This document shows, one piece after another, positions 18,746-28,000 of a stretch of DNA of 64,000 nucleotides. The position numbers and the translations under genes were made by a program. This DNA comes from Ignavibacterium sp. GTDB taxonomy: Bacteria; Bacteroidota; Ignavibacteria; Ignavibacteriales; Ignavibacteriaceae. A model generated the notes under the pieces. It saw nothing but the letters and a program-made list of their open reading frames with translations. It searched no databases and was not told where the DNA came from. The stretch covers positions 1,144,903 to 1,208,902 of the forward strand of contig JAVSMP010000001.1 of assembly GCA_032027145.1 (NCBI GenBank), written 5' to 3'. Positions within the stretch are counted from its first letter, which is position 1, and the number at the start of each line of letters is the position of its first letter.

Positions 18746-19201
18746 TCAATTAATCTCAGCTCCAAGACCTTTAATCTGATAAATTGTTACTGGTCCTGTA
18801 ACCGTTGATGGATCAAAAGTAACGCCTTGTTCTGCTGCTACGTGCTCATAATACTCTAACGCTTCTTCCTTTGTGAGATTTATTTTATAAACAGTTCCTT
18901 CTACAACTGCAGTTTTTCCCTTCGCTTCAACCGGAAATACAATATCTCCGTCTTTAACTTTTATTTTGATTTTCTGATTTTCAGCATCACTTTTTAATTC
19001 CATCCAACACCCAGCCATTGAGCAAACATCAAGAATTTCGCCTTCTACCAGAACTGTTTTGTCAATAAACTCCTCAGGGTTTGCCAATATTTTTGAAATA
19101 CTGGTTTTGTCTTTAAGAGTAATTTCTCTTCCTAATTTTTCTGTTTGTGAAAAAGCAGAAAAAGAAGTTATCATTATCAGAAATAAAATTAGTTTATTCA
19201 T
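18746..19201 (-). CDS. DUF4920 family secreted protein
   Basis: This 151-residue protein has a signal peptide (LILFLIMITSFSAFSQ) and an OB-like beta domain. The hallmark VEGEILDVCSMAGCWMEL contains two cysteines, as usual for DUF4920 proteins of Bacteroidota. KIKIKVKDGDIVFP and the C-terminal YQIKGLGAEI complete the family. The function is not established. It is predicted to be periplasmic and possibly to bind metal or cofactor through the CSMAGC cysteines. A GGAG ribosome binding site supports this ATG. It is the last gene of a three-gene operon starting at phoH. Confidence 0.8.
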   Translation of the reverse strand: MNKLILFLIMITSFSAFSQTEKLGREITLKDKTSISKILANPEEFIDKTVLVEGEILDVCSMAGCWMELKSDAENQKIKIKVKDGDIVFPVEAKGKTAVVEGTVYKINLTKEEALEYYEHVAAEQGVTFDPSTVTGPVTIYQIKGLGAEIN

Positions 19202-19218
19202 ATCATCTCCTTTTTTGA

Positions 19219-20040
19219 TTAAAATTTAACAGTAATTTTATCTTTAAATTCTACTTTAATACCTTTAGTGTCTCCGACAATTTCTTTGAACTCTTCCATT
19301 GATTCAGGTTTTTTCTTTTGCAGGTTTTTCATTACTTCTTTGTTTTTTATTAATTCAGAAAAATCTACCTCAAGCAATGTTATGGTATTACCTTCAACAA
19401 AGGAAGCATCAGTTTCATTAATATTATTATTAAAGTTAATAAAAGTAGAAATCTTCAGTCCATCAAACATACCGGTTAATTTTTCAAGCTCCTGATTATT
19501 AAAGGTTGAATCTTCATATTCAGAAGTATCTTCTACATCATCGCTGCTTTTATGTTGTGGCTTCGGAAAATCAACTTCTAATACAGCGGGATTTCCTTTT
19601 GAAAATTTAAATTTTATAAAATCATTATCTGTAGTTGTATCTTCAGATTCTGCAGTATTTTCTCCGAAAGGAATCTTGTCTTCGGGACTTGGGTTTAGTT
19701 TGATTTTATTAATGTCTGTAAATGAATAAAGGGCTTTAAAACCTTCATAACCCGGAATTGAAAATTTTTCGCCCGAAACATATTTAACATCTTCTCCAAA
19801 ATCAGAGACTCTTTCTTTTAATATGTCTTCATTAAACATATTAAACTCTTCTGTTTTAGCGGAGTCAAAAGCTGCAATAAATTCTTTCATCATGTTAATA
19901 AATTCAGTTTTCATCAAAACAGTTTCTTCAATTGTTCCGCTTCCATCCTGATTAAGATTTACTTTGGTATCAACCTGCAAACAGCCGCTGAATAATGTAA
20001 TTGTAATAAGTCCGGCTAAAACAAATTTTATTTTTTTCAT
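19219..20040 (-). CDS. Lipoprotein of unknown function (LppM-like)
   Basis: This 273-residue protein begins with a lipoprotein signal (VLAGLITITLFSGC). The mature part starts LQVDTKVNLNQDGSGTIEETV, a pattern seen in a broad group of bacterial lipoproteins related to LppM. An acidic stretch with ESEDTTTDNDF and SSDDVEDTSEYEDS follows in the middle. No catalytic motif is visible. It lies 9 bp after phoH and 17 bp before the DUF4920 gene, so all three are likely co-transcribed. Confidence 0.7.
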   Translation of the reverse strand: MKKIKFVLAGLITITLFSGCLQVDTKVNLNQDGSGTIEETVLMKTEFINMMKEFIAAFDSAKTEEFNMFNEDILKERVSDFGEDVKYVSGEKFSIPGYEGFKALYSFTDINKIKLNPSPEDKIPFGENTAESEDTTTDNDFIKFKFSKGNPAVLEVDFPKPQHKSSDDVEDTSEYEDSTFNNQELEKLTGMFDGLKISTFINFNNNINETDASFVEGNTITLLEVDFSELIKNKEVMKNLQKKKPESMEEFKEIVGDTKGIKVEFKDKITVKF

Positions 20041-20049
20041 AATATTCCT

Positions 20050-21411
20050 TTATAAAAGATTACTTGCTAATTCAGCTAATTCAGAACGCTCACCTTTTTC
20101 AAGATTAATGTGAGCATATAATTTTTGTCCTTTAAATCTATCAATAAGATACGAAAGTCCATTCGATTGTCCATCAAGGTATGGATGATCAATTTGATAA
20201 ACATCGCCCGTAAAAACAATTTTTGATCCTTCACCAGCACGTGTGATAATTGTTTTAATTTCATGCGGAGTAAGATTTTGTGCTTCATCAACAATAAAGA
20301 AAATTCTTTGCAGGCTTCTGCCTCTAATGTAAGATAACGGTTCTATTACCAGCTTTTGATCTTTAACCATAGTATCAATTGCGGTATGTTGTTTATCGTG
20401 TTCAGGAAACTGATCCTGAATAACTTTTAAATTATCCCATAAAGGCTGCATATAAGGTGCAAGTTTGCTTTCAACATCTCCCGGCAAAAATCCAATATCT
20501 TTGTTGCTTAAAGGAACTATTGGACGGGCAATAAAAATCTGCCGGTAACTTTTTTTAACATAAAGTGCGGCAGCTAATGCAAGTAATGTTTTACCTGTGC
20601 CGGCTTTACCTGTAAGGGAAACAAGTCTTATTTCCGGATTTATCAAAGCATCAACTGCAAATGTTTGTTCGGCATTTCTTGGGGTTATTCCATATACAGT
20701 AGTTTTATCAATCTTAATCAGTTTTTCCCGGGTTGAGTTTAAATGAGCCAATACTGATCTGAACTGATTTTTTAGAATGAAATATTTGTTAGGAAATGCT
20801 TCGCCGTTTAGTTTCTTTAAAAGTTTATTGGAGTTTACTTCATACGGCGGATGAAACAAATTTAAAAGAACATCGTCATCAAAATTTTCAATTATAGCTT
20901 TTCCGCTGTAGAGTTCTTCGATACTTTTTACTCTGTCAGTCGTATAATCTTCGGCAATTATCCCAAGAGCCTTTGCTTTCATCCTGAGGTTTACGTCTTT
21001 TGTAACAAGTATAACCTGAGATTTGTTTTTTAATCTATTCTGCCATTCGTATGCAACACTTAAAACACGATGATCCGGTGTATCATCAATGAAAACATCG
21101 CGTATAGCTGGTGAAATTCCTTTAGAGATAGCAATACGCAGTTTTCCTCGCCCTTTGCCCATCGAAATGCCGCCATTAAACAAAGCCGATCCGGTTATTG
21201 AATCAAGAGTTCGTGCAAACTGACGGGCATTCAGATTGATAACCTGACTTCCGCGTTTAAATTGATCAAGTTCTTCTATTACAGTTAGAGGTACGATTAC
21301 ATTATTTTCCTGAAACATATTTATTGATTCTGCATCGTGCAAAATTACATTTGTATCAAGGACAAAAGTTTTTGGTTCTTTTTTTGTTTTAGGAGTTTTT
21401 TTTATCGGCAT
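20050..21411 (-). CDS. PhoH family protein with PIN domain (YlaK/PhoH2 type)
   Basis: This 453-residue cytoplasmic protein joins an N-terminal PIN ribonuclease domain (about 15-150) to a C-terminal PhoH ATPase/helicase domain (about 230-450). PIN residues include FVLDTNVILHD and VTKDVNLRMKAKALG. The PhoH half has the Walker A motif SLTGKAGTGKTLLALAAAL and the Walker B-like FFIVDEAQNLTPHE. PhoH2 proteins of this layout unwind and cleave RNA. The gene begins the operon with a lipoprotein and a DUF4920 protein. The usual length and motifs are intact. Confidence 0.92.
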   Translation of the reverse strand: MPIKKTPKTKKEPKTFVLDTNVILHDAESINMFQENNVIVPLTVIEELDQFKRGSQVINLNARQFARTLDSITGSALFNGGISMGKGRGKLRIAISKGISPAIRDVFIDDTPDHRVLSVAYEWQNRLKNKSQVILVTKDVNLRMKAKALGIIAEDYTTDRVKSIEELYSGKAIIENFDDDVLLNLFHPPYEVNSNKLLKKLNGEAFPNKYFILKNQFRSVLAHLNSTREKLIKIDKTTVYGITPRNAEQTFAVDALINPEIRLVSLTGKAGTGKTLLALAAALYVKKSYRQIFIARPIVPLSNKDIGFLPGDVESKLAPYMQPLWDNLKVIQDQFPEHDKQHTAIDTMVKDQKLVIEPLSYIRGRSLQRIFFIVDEAQNLTPHEIKTIITRAGEGSKIVFTGDVYQIDHPYLDGQSNGLSYLIDRFKGQKLYAHINLEKGERSELAELASNLL

Positions 21412-21556
21412 AATAATATGATTGATTTAATTTAAAAGTGAAGACCACGATTAAAAGGTTGGGTATATTGTAATTGATTGTTGTAAAACTGTTGCTCAAA
21501 ACAGCAGATGATTCCGTTTTTTTGATTTATATGCAAAAATCTGAAATTGGATTATC

Positions 21557-21572
21557 AATATCAATTGATATT
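21557..21572. promoter_or_regulatory. 16-bp perfect palindrome upstream of phoH
   Basis: AATATCAATTGATATT is a perfect inverted repeat in the 179-bp gap between the TPR kinase stop and the phoH start. It could be an operator for the phoH operon or a chance AT-rich palindrome. No protein is known to bind it. Confidence 0.25.
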
Positions 21573-21590
21573 TAATCGAAAAATTTACTA

Positions 21591-23660
21591 TCAGAAGCCC
21601 TTAGATACCGGAATTGTTATTAAAAACTCTGTTCCTTTATTAATTTTACTTTTAACTTCAATATTCCATTTAAGTATATCAATCAGATCTTTTACAAGTA
21701 CCAGTCCTAAACCAGTTCCGGCTTCGCCCATAGTTCCCCTGCCGGTCTGCATTTCGCCAAGTAAAAAAATATTTCTTAACTGGGATTCGTCAATTCCGAT
21801 ACCATGGTCTTTAATCGAAAGGGTGTAATGGTCATTATTATCTTTTACAGAAATAATTATTTCACTCAATGAATTTGAAAACTTGATTGCATTATTTATC
21901 AGATTGCCGATAATAGTTTGTATCATAAATTTATCTGAGTTAACAACTATTTCGCTAGAAAGGTTAGTAACTATTTTTATCTTTTTGTTTTGTGCAGATT
22001 GCAGATATGGAGTTATTGCTGATTCAATTACATCTGATAAAATAAGCTCTTCCGGATACATTTCGATCTTTTGATTAGATAGCCTTGCCCATGTCAAAAG
22101 ATTTTCAAGTAGTACTATAAGATTCTTTGATGAAACATTCATCTGGCTGACAATTTCTTTTTTATCTGAGTTGCTTAATCTGTCAAAATCGTGTTCCAGC
22201 AAATCTGAAATGTTAACAAAAGCTGCAATGGGATTTCTTAAATCGTGTGCAATTATTGAGAAGAACTTATCTTTTGTTGCGTTTAAGTTTGCAAGCTCAT
22301 CATTCTTTTGACTGATTTGCTTTCTTTGAATATTAACTTCTTCGTGTTTTATGAATAATTCGTTTCTGGTTTTAAGAATATTATTTCTGTTTCTTAAAAG
22401 CACCCAGATAAAAATAATTGATGCCACAGTAAACAAAGAAATGATCAATGCAATTATTCTTTGAAAATCTATAATTTTCTTTTGCAGTTCATTTTCAACT
22501 TTCAATATCTCTGATTCACTCTCAACTTTTTTCAACTCATTTTTTGTTTTTATATCAGCTATCATCTTAGTGTTAGATATGGTAAATAAACTATCACTGA
22601 TTGTTTTATACTTTTGATGATATTCAAAAGCGTCTTTATAGTTTCTTTTCTTTGCGTATAAAGATGATAATCTGCCATAGATTACACTTAGATCAGTTAG
22701 CGAATTTAGTTCCTCAGAAAATTTCAATGCGGACTTAAAGTATTCTTCAGATTGATCAAGCTTATTGGTTGTTAAGTAGAAATGTCCAAGGTCAGTAAGT
22801 GAATGGATTATCTCAAGTTTAAAATCGGTTTTTTCAGCGAGCAGCAAAGATTCCTTAAAATATTTTTCAGCTTGATTATTGTTTTGCTTTTCAAGTTCAA
22901 TTTTTCCCAAGCTGGAGTATACCCATATTAAACTTTTTGTGTCATTGGAAGCTTTGGAATTTTCAAGAGCTTTTTTAAGATACTCCTCAGCCTTTACATG
23001 GTTTTTTAATGTTAAATACACCTCTGCAATATAACTTTGAAGTAAAGCTATTACGGCTTTGTTATTTTCATTAACTGTTTCTAAAGCCTCAAGATAATAT
23101 TTTAAACTGTTGTCAAGATCGCCGTTATTATCATAAGTAACACCAATATTAAGAAGGGTATTAACTATTGTTTCATTATCGCCGACCTTTTTTGCATAAT
23201 CGAGCGAGTAAAAGAAAATCTTAAATGTTTGTTCAACATTACCTTTCAGATTCTGATTTATTGCCTGCGAATTAAAAACTCTAATCAAACTCAATGAATC
23301 TTTAAGTTCTTCATAAATTGGTATTGCTAATTCATATTGTATGTCAGACTCTGCTATTTTGCCAAGATGCCATAATGCTACACCTTTGTTAAAATATGCA
23401 TCGGCAAGACTCCACTCTTCATCAGATTCTTTTGCAAGTTCAATCGCTTTATCAAGATATTGAAGTGCTTCATTAGGATTCTCAGATGATAAAAAATATC
23501 CGGCTTCTATTAATAGCTTTATCTTCTCTTTTCCTTTTGCAGTGGATAAAAGAGTCTTCAATGAATCAATTTCTGACTGAGTGAAAACTGTTGCAGATGA
23601 GATGAAGAGAAATATTAAGATTGTCAGAAAGAATATTTTAGTTTGATTAATAAGACCCAA
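21591..23660 (-). CDS. TPR-containing sensor histidine kinase
   Basis: This 689-residue protein has a signal sequence (KIFFLTILIFLFISSATVF) and a periplasmic TPR array of about seven repeats (about residues 30-350). A coiled coil and a transmembrane helix (RIIALIISLFTVASIIFIWVL) follow, then the kinase core. HisKA is FFSIIAHDLRNPIAAFVNI. The ATPase motifs are IGNLINNAIKFSN, IKDHGIGI and GTGLGLVLVKDL. This architecture is common in Bacteroidota and Ignavibacteria. The stimulus is unknown. The start is TTG, with no good ATG near the signal peptide. No response regulator lies next to it. Confidence 0.87.
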   Translation of the reverse strand: MGLINQTKIFFLTILIFLFISSATVFTQSEIDSLKTLLSTAKGKEKIKLLIEAGYFLSSENPNEALQYLDKAIELAKESDEEWSLADAYFNKGVALWHLGKIAESDIQYELAIPIYEELKDSLSLIRVFNSQAINQNLKGNVEQTFKIFFYSLDYAKKVGDNETIVNTLLNIGVTYDNNGDLDNSLKYYLEALETVNENNKAVIALLQSYIAEVYLTLKNHVKAEEYLKKALENSKASNDTKSLIWVYSSLGKIELEKQNNNQAEKYFKESLLLAEKTDFKLEIIHSLTDLGHFYLTTNKLDQSEEYFKSALKFSEELNSLTDLSVIYGRLSSLYAKKRNYKDAFEYHQKYKTISDSLFTISNTKMIADIKTKNELKKVESESEILKVENELQKKIIDFQRIIALIISLFTVASIIFIWVLLRNRNNILKTRNELFIKHEEVNIQRKQISQKNDELANLNATKDKFFSIIAHDLRNPIAAFVNISDLLEHDFDRLSNSDKKEIVSQMNVSSKNLIVLLENLLTWARLSNQKIEMYPEELILSDVIESAITPYLQSAQNKKIKIVTNLSSEIVVNSDKFMIQTIIGNLINNAIKFSNSLSEIIISVKDNNDHYTLSIKDHGIGIDESQLRNIFLLGEMQTGRGTMGEAGTGLGLVLVKDLIDILKWNIEVKSKINKGTEFLITIPVSKGF

Positions 23661-23744
23661 AATGCCGCCAATAATTCTCTATGAAATTATTTTTCTTTAT
23701 TAAATTCTTAAAAGATTATTATATATTTACAGACAAAAATAACG

Positions 23745-23789
23745 ATGCCTTTGCTCAAAAACTATTTAATACTAGCTGTTGGAAATTGA
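23745..23789 (+). CDS. Possible carA leader peptide (14 residues)
   Basis: ATG 23745 opens a frame MPLLKNYLILAVGN that stops at 23787-23789, four bases before a terminator-like hairpin and 90 bp before carA. A leader peptide abutting an attenuator is typical of translation-coupled attenuation. It has no run of arginine codons and no strong ribosome binding site, so it may be coincidental. Confidence 0.25.
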   Translation: MPLLKNYLILAVGN

Positions 23790-23793
23790 AGAT

Positions 23794-23821
23794 TAGCCGC
23801 TTTAGGAGTGGCTATTTTTTT
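23794..23821 (+). promoter_or_regulatory. Terminator-like hairpin in the carA leader (possible attenuator)
   Basis: TAGCCGCT (23794-23801) pairs with AGTGGCTA (23807-23814), with one G-U pair and a TTAGG loop. Seven T bases follow immediately (23815-23821). It is a good intrinsic terminator on the plus strand, 58 bp before the carA ATG. No plus-strand gene ends nearby that would need it, because the neighbour at 23660 is divergent. This fits attenuation of carAB expression. Confidence 0.5.
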
Positions 23822-23879
23822 AAATTGAGTTTTTATTATCAGGAATTATGAATTGTAATTGAAAATATTTAATAGAATT

Positions 23880-24956
23880 ATGGCTAAACAAAAAACAAAA
23901 GCAAAACTGATACTTGAAGATGGAAGTGAATTTTACGGATTTAGTTTTGGATATGAAGCAAATACCAACGGAGAAGTTGTTTTTAATACCGGAATGGTTG
24001 GTTATCCTGAAACAATGACTGATCCGTCGTATAGAGGACAAATCCTGGTTTTTACTTTTCCAATGATTGGAAATTACGGAGTTCCGCCCAAAGAAAAAGA
24101 ATATGGGTTATTAAAGAATTTTGAATCTGATATTATCCAATGCCGTGCTGTAATAGTTTCAGAATATTCTTTTAATCATTCGCATTGGAGTGCAGAGAAA
24201 TCTTTATCCGATTGGATGATTGAAGAGAAAATTCCGGGTATTTATGGAATTGATACAAGAATGCTTACAAGAAGGTTAAGAGATAAAGGAACAATGCTTG
24301 GTAAAATTGTAATTGATGAAAAAAGTAAAATTGAATTTCAGGATCCGAATCAAACAAACCTTGTAAGCGAAGTTAGTGTTAAAGAAGTCGTTGAATATAA
24401 AGCCGGCAAACAAAAAATTATTCTCGTTGATTGCGGAACAAAGAACAATATAATCAGAGCTTTTCTTGGAAGAAATATTACAGTAATTCGCGTTCCTTAT
24501 GATTATGATTTTACTAAAACTGATTCAAATGGAATTGTAATTTCAAACGGTCCAGGTGATCCAAAACTCAATAAAGTTACAATTGCTAATGCTAAAAAAG
24601 CTATGGAACTTGGTAAGCCAATTCTTGGAATCTGCCTTGGTTCTCAGATTCTTGCACTTGCCGCAGGTGCAAATACATACAAATTAAAATATGGTCATCG
24701 CGGTCATAATCAACCCTGTAATGAACTTGGTACAAAGCGATGCTACATCACTTCGCAAAATCATGGTTATGCAGTTGATTCGAAAACTTTAACTGAAGAC
24801 TGGCGTGAATGGTTTATCAACGATAACGATGGAACCAATGAAGGAATAATTCATATTTCAAAACCTTTTTTTGCATCTCAGTTTCATCCGGAAGCTTCTC
24901 CAGGACCAGATGACAGCGAATTTATTTTTGATATGTTCGTCAGAGCATTAAAATAA
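23880..24956 (+). CDS. carA: Carbamoyl-phosphate synthase small subunit
   Basis: CarA is the glutaminase subunit and delivers ammonia to CarB for making carbamoyl phosphate, used in arginine and pyrimidine synthesis. The 358-residue protein has the small-subunit N-terminal domain (VVFNTGMVGYPETMTDPSY) and a class I glutamine amidotransferase domain. The catalytic Cys252 is in GICLGSQ, and His336 and Glu338 are in QFHPEASPGP. ATG 23880 (MAKQKTKAKL) is the usual start. A TTG at 23859 would add seven residues. An attenuator-like hairpin lies just upstream, and carB follows after 104 bp. Confidence 0.97.
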   Translation: MAKQKTKAKLILEDGSEFYGFSFGYEANTNGEVVFNTGMVGYPETMTDPSYRGQILVFTFPMIGNYGVPPKEKEYGLLKNFESDIIQCRAVIVSEYSFNHSHWSAEKSLSDWMIEEKIPGIYGIDTRMLTRRLRDKGTMLGKIVIDEKSKIEFQDPNQTNLVSEVSVKEVVEYKAGKQKIILVDCGTKNNIIRAFLGRNITVIRVPYDYDFTKTDSNGIVISNGPGDPKLNKVTIANAKKAMELGKPILGICLGSQILALAAGANTYKLKYGHRGHNQPCNELGTKRCYITSQNHGYAVDSKTLTEDWREWFINDNDGTNEGIIHISKPFFASQFHPEASPGPDDSEFIFDMFVRALK

Positions 24957-25022
24957 ACCCGCTCAGCGGCTTTCTGCGTATTGCAGTGTTTTTATATTTA
25001 AGGATTATCACAGTGGGATTGA

Positions 25023-25064
25023 ATGAAAAGAAACAGACTTACACTTAGAAAGAAAGATCTATGA
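25023..25064 (+). CDS. Possible arginine/lysine-rich leader peptide overlapping carB
   Basis: ATG 25023 opens the 13-residue frame MKRNRLTLRKKDL, whose TGA stop overlaps the carB ATG as ATGA (25061-25064). It carries three Arg codons (all AGA) and three Lys codons. Such an overlap usually gives translational coupling. Arginine content in front of a carbamoyl-phosphate synthase gene suggests possible arginine sensing. A weak GGGA lies upstream. Chance cannot be excluded. Confidence 0.35.
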   Translation: MKRNRLTLRKKDL

Positions 25065-28000
25065 TCAAAAAAGGAAAACCTAAAAAAGTTTTAATACTTG
25101 GCAGCGGCGCCTTACAAATCGGCCAGGCGGGCGAGTTTGATTATTCAGGCTCACAGGCAATTAAGGCTCTTAAAGAAGATGGAATAACAACAGTTCTGGT
25201 TAATCCGAATATTGCAACAATTCAAACTTCAGAAAATTTTGCTGATAAAGTTTACTTTGTTCCGATTAAAACCGATTTTGTTGAAAAGATAATTATTAAA
25301 GAACAGCCCGATTCTATCTTATTACAATTTGGCGGACAAACGGCACTTAATGTTGGTGTTGATTTATATGACAAAGGAATTTTAGAAAAATACAACATCA
25401 AAGTTCTTGGAACTCCGGTTGATACAATTAAAGATACTGAAGACAGATTGCTGTTTGCTGAACGAGTTTCGGAAGTTGGATTAAAAGTAGCACGAAGTAA
25501 AACAGCTATAAGCGTTGATGATGCTGTAAAAGCTGCAGAAGAAATTGGTTTCCCTGTAATGGTTCGTATTGCTTATGCTCTTGGCGGATTAGGTTCTGGG
25601 ATTGTGAACGATAAAGAAGAGCTGATTGAAAAAGCAAAAAGAGCATTCTCTTTTACAAATCAGATATTGATCGAAGAATCATTATATGGCTGGAAAGAAA
25701 TTGAGTATGAAATTGTTCGGGATAAGTATGATAATTGCATTACTATCTGCTCAATGGAAAATATTGATCCGATGGGGATACATACCGGAGATAGTGTTGT
25801 TATCGCACCGGTTCAAACGCTTTCAGCAAAAGAAAATTTTAAACTTCGCTCAATTGGTATAAAACTAATACGTCATCTTGGGATTATCGGCGAGTGCAAT
25901 ATACAATATGCACTTAATCCAAACTCGGAAGATTACAGAATAATAGAAGTTAATGCCCGATTGAGCCGAAGCTCGGCACTCGCATCAAAAGCTACAGGTT
26001 ATCCTCTTGCCTTTATTGCAACAAAACTTGCACTTGATTATGCACTGAATGAAGTTGCAAACATTATTACTCAAGAGACCTCAGCCAACTTTGAACCTAC
26101 TCTTGATTATGTAGCGTTAAAATTTCCACGCTGGGATTTACAAAAATTTCAGCAAGTAAGCACATTGCTTGGCTCTGAAATGAAATCAGTCGGCGAAGTA
26201 ATGTCTTTAGGAAGAAGCTTTGAAGAAGTTTTACAAAAAGCAATTCGTATGCTTGATGTTGGTATGAATGGATTTGTTGGTAATAATATTAGTTTTAACG
26301 ATCTCGATAAAGAATTATCCGAGCCCTCGGATAAAAGAATTTTTGCAATTGCTCAGGCTTTACAACAAGGATATTCTGTTGATAGAATTCACGAGCTTAC
26401 AAAGATTACAAAATGGTTTTTGTATAAGATGAAAAATATTGTTGACCTGCAAGAGGAAATTGCTGGTAATGATATTACATCAATTGATTTTGGTTTAATG
26501 AAAGAACTAAAACAAACCGGATTTTCTGATATTCAAATTTCACAAGCAACAAATACAAAAGAGCTTGAAGTCAGGTCATATCGAAAATCATTAAATGTTA
26601 TCCCTGTTGTAAAACAGATAGATACAATGGCGGCAGAGTTTCCTGCACAAACAAATTATCTTTATTTAACTTATCACGGAGTTGAAGATGATATTCATCT
26701 TGGAGAAAAAGATCAGATTGTTGTTTTGGGCAGCGGGGCTTATCGGATTGGTTCATCTGTTGAGTTTGACTGGTGTTGTGTTAATGCTGTTAATCAGGTA
26801 AATAAAAGCGGTTTTAAATCCATAATGATTAACTGTAATCCCGAAACTGTAAGCACCGATTATGATATTTGTGATAAGCTTTATTTTGAACAACTAACAT
26901 TTGAAAGAGTCCTTGATATTTATGATAAAGAAAATCCAAATGGAATAATTGTTTCTATGGGAGGTCAGGTTCCCAATAATCTTTCAGTAAAACTGCATAA
27001 TGCAGGAATAAAAATCATAGGCACATCTCCAGAGCAAATTGATAATGCAGAAAGCAGACATAAGTTTTCAAAAATACTTGATGAAATTGAAGTTGATCAG
27101 CCTGAATGGAAAGAAGTTACAAAGCTGGATGATGCAAAAACTTTTGCTGAAAAAGTTGGATATCCTGTCTTAATCAGACCAAGTTATGTGCTTAGCGGTG
27201 CTGCAATGAGTATTGTGCTTACAGAAGACGAACTTGAATTTTATCTGAAGAAAGCAACTGAATTAAACACAGAACATCCGGTTGTTATTAGTAAGTTTAT
27301 TACCGATGCGCGAGAGATTGAAGTTGATGCTGTTGCAAATGGAGGCGAGCTGTTTTGTTATGCAATATCAGAACACGTTGAAAACGCCGGTGTTCATTCA
27401 GGTGATGCAACTCTTGTTCTGCCGCCGCAACGTACCTATCTTGAAACAATGCGTAAAGTAAAAATAATTACAAAGAAAATTGCCAGAGCATTAAAAATAA
27501 CCGGGCCTTTTAATATTCAGTATATTGCAAAAGATAATAAGGTAAAGGTTATAGAATGTAATCTCCGGGCATCAAGAAGTTTTCCTTTTGTTTCAAAAAC
27601 GCTGAAAATTAATTTTATAGAAATTGCAACAAGATTAATGCTTGGTGAAAAAGTACCGCACATTGATAAATCCTCATTTGATCTTGATTATGTCGGGGTT
27701 AAAGCTTCACAATTTTCTTTTACAAGATTAAAAGGCTCTGATCCGGTTACAGGTGTAGAAATGTCGTCAACAGGAGAAGTTGCTTGTCTTGGAGATGATT
27801 TTAACGAGGCATTTTTAAAAAGTCTTTTTGCAATCGGACAAAAAGTTCCAACGAAAGGAGTGTTGCTTTCTACTGGTACTCCTAAAAATAAAGCTGAACT
27901 TATTGATGAGCTAAAAGCCTTACAAACAATGGGATTAGAGTTTTACGGTACAAAAGGCACTTCCGATTTCTATAAAGAAAATGGTAGTATAGATATTAAA

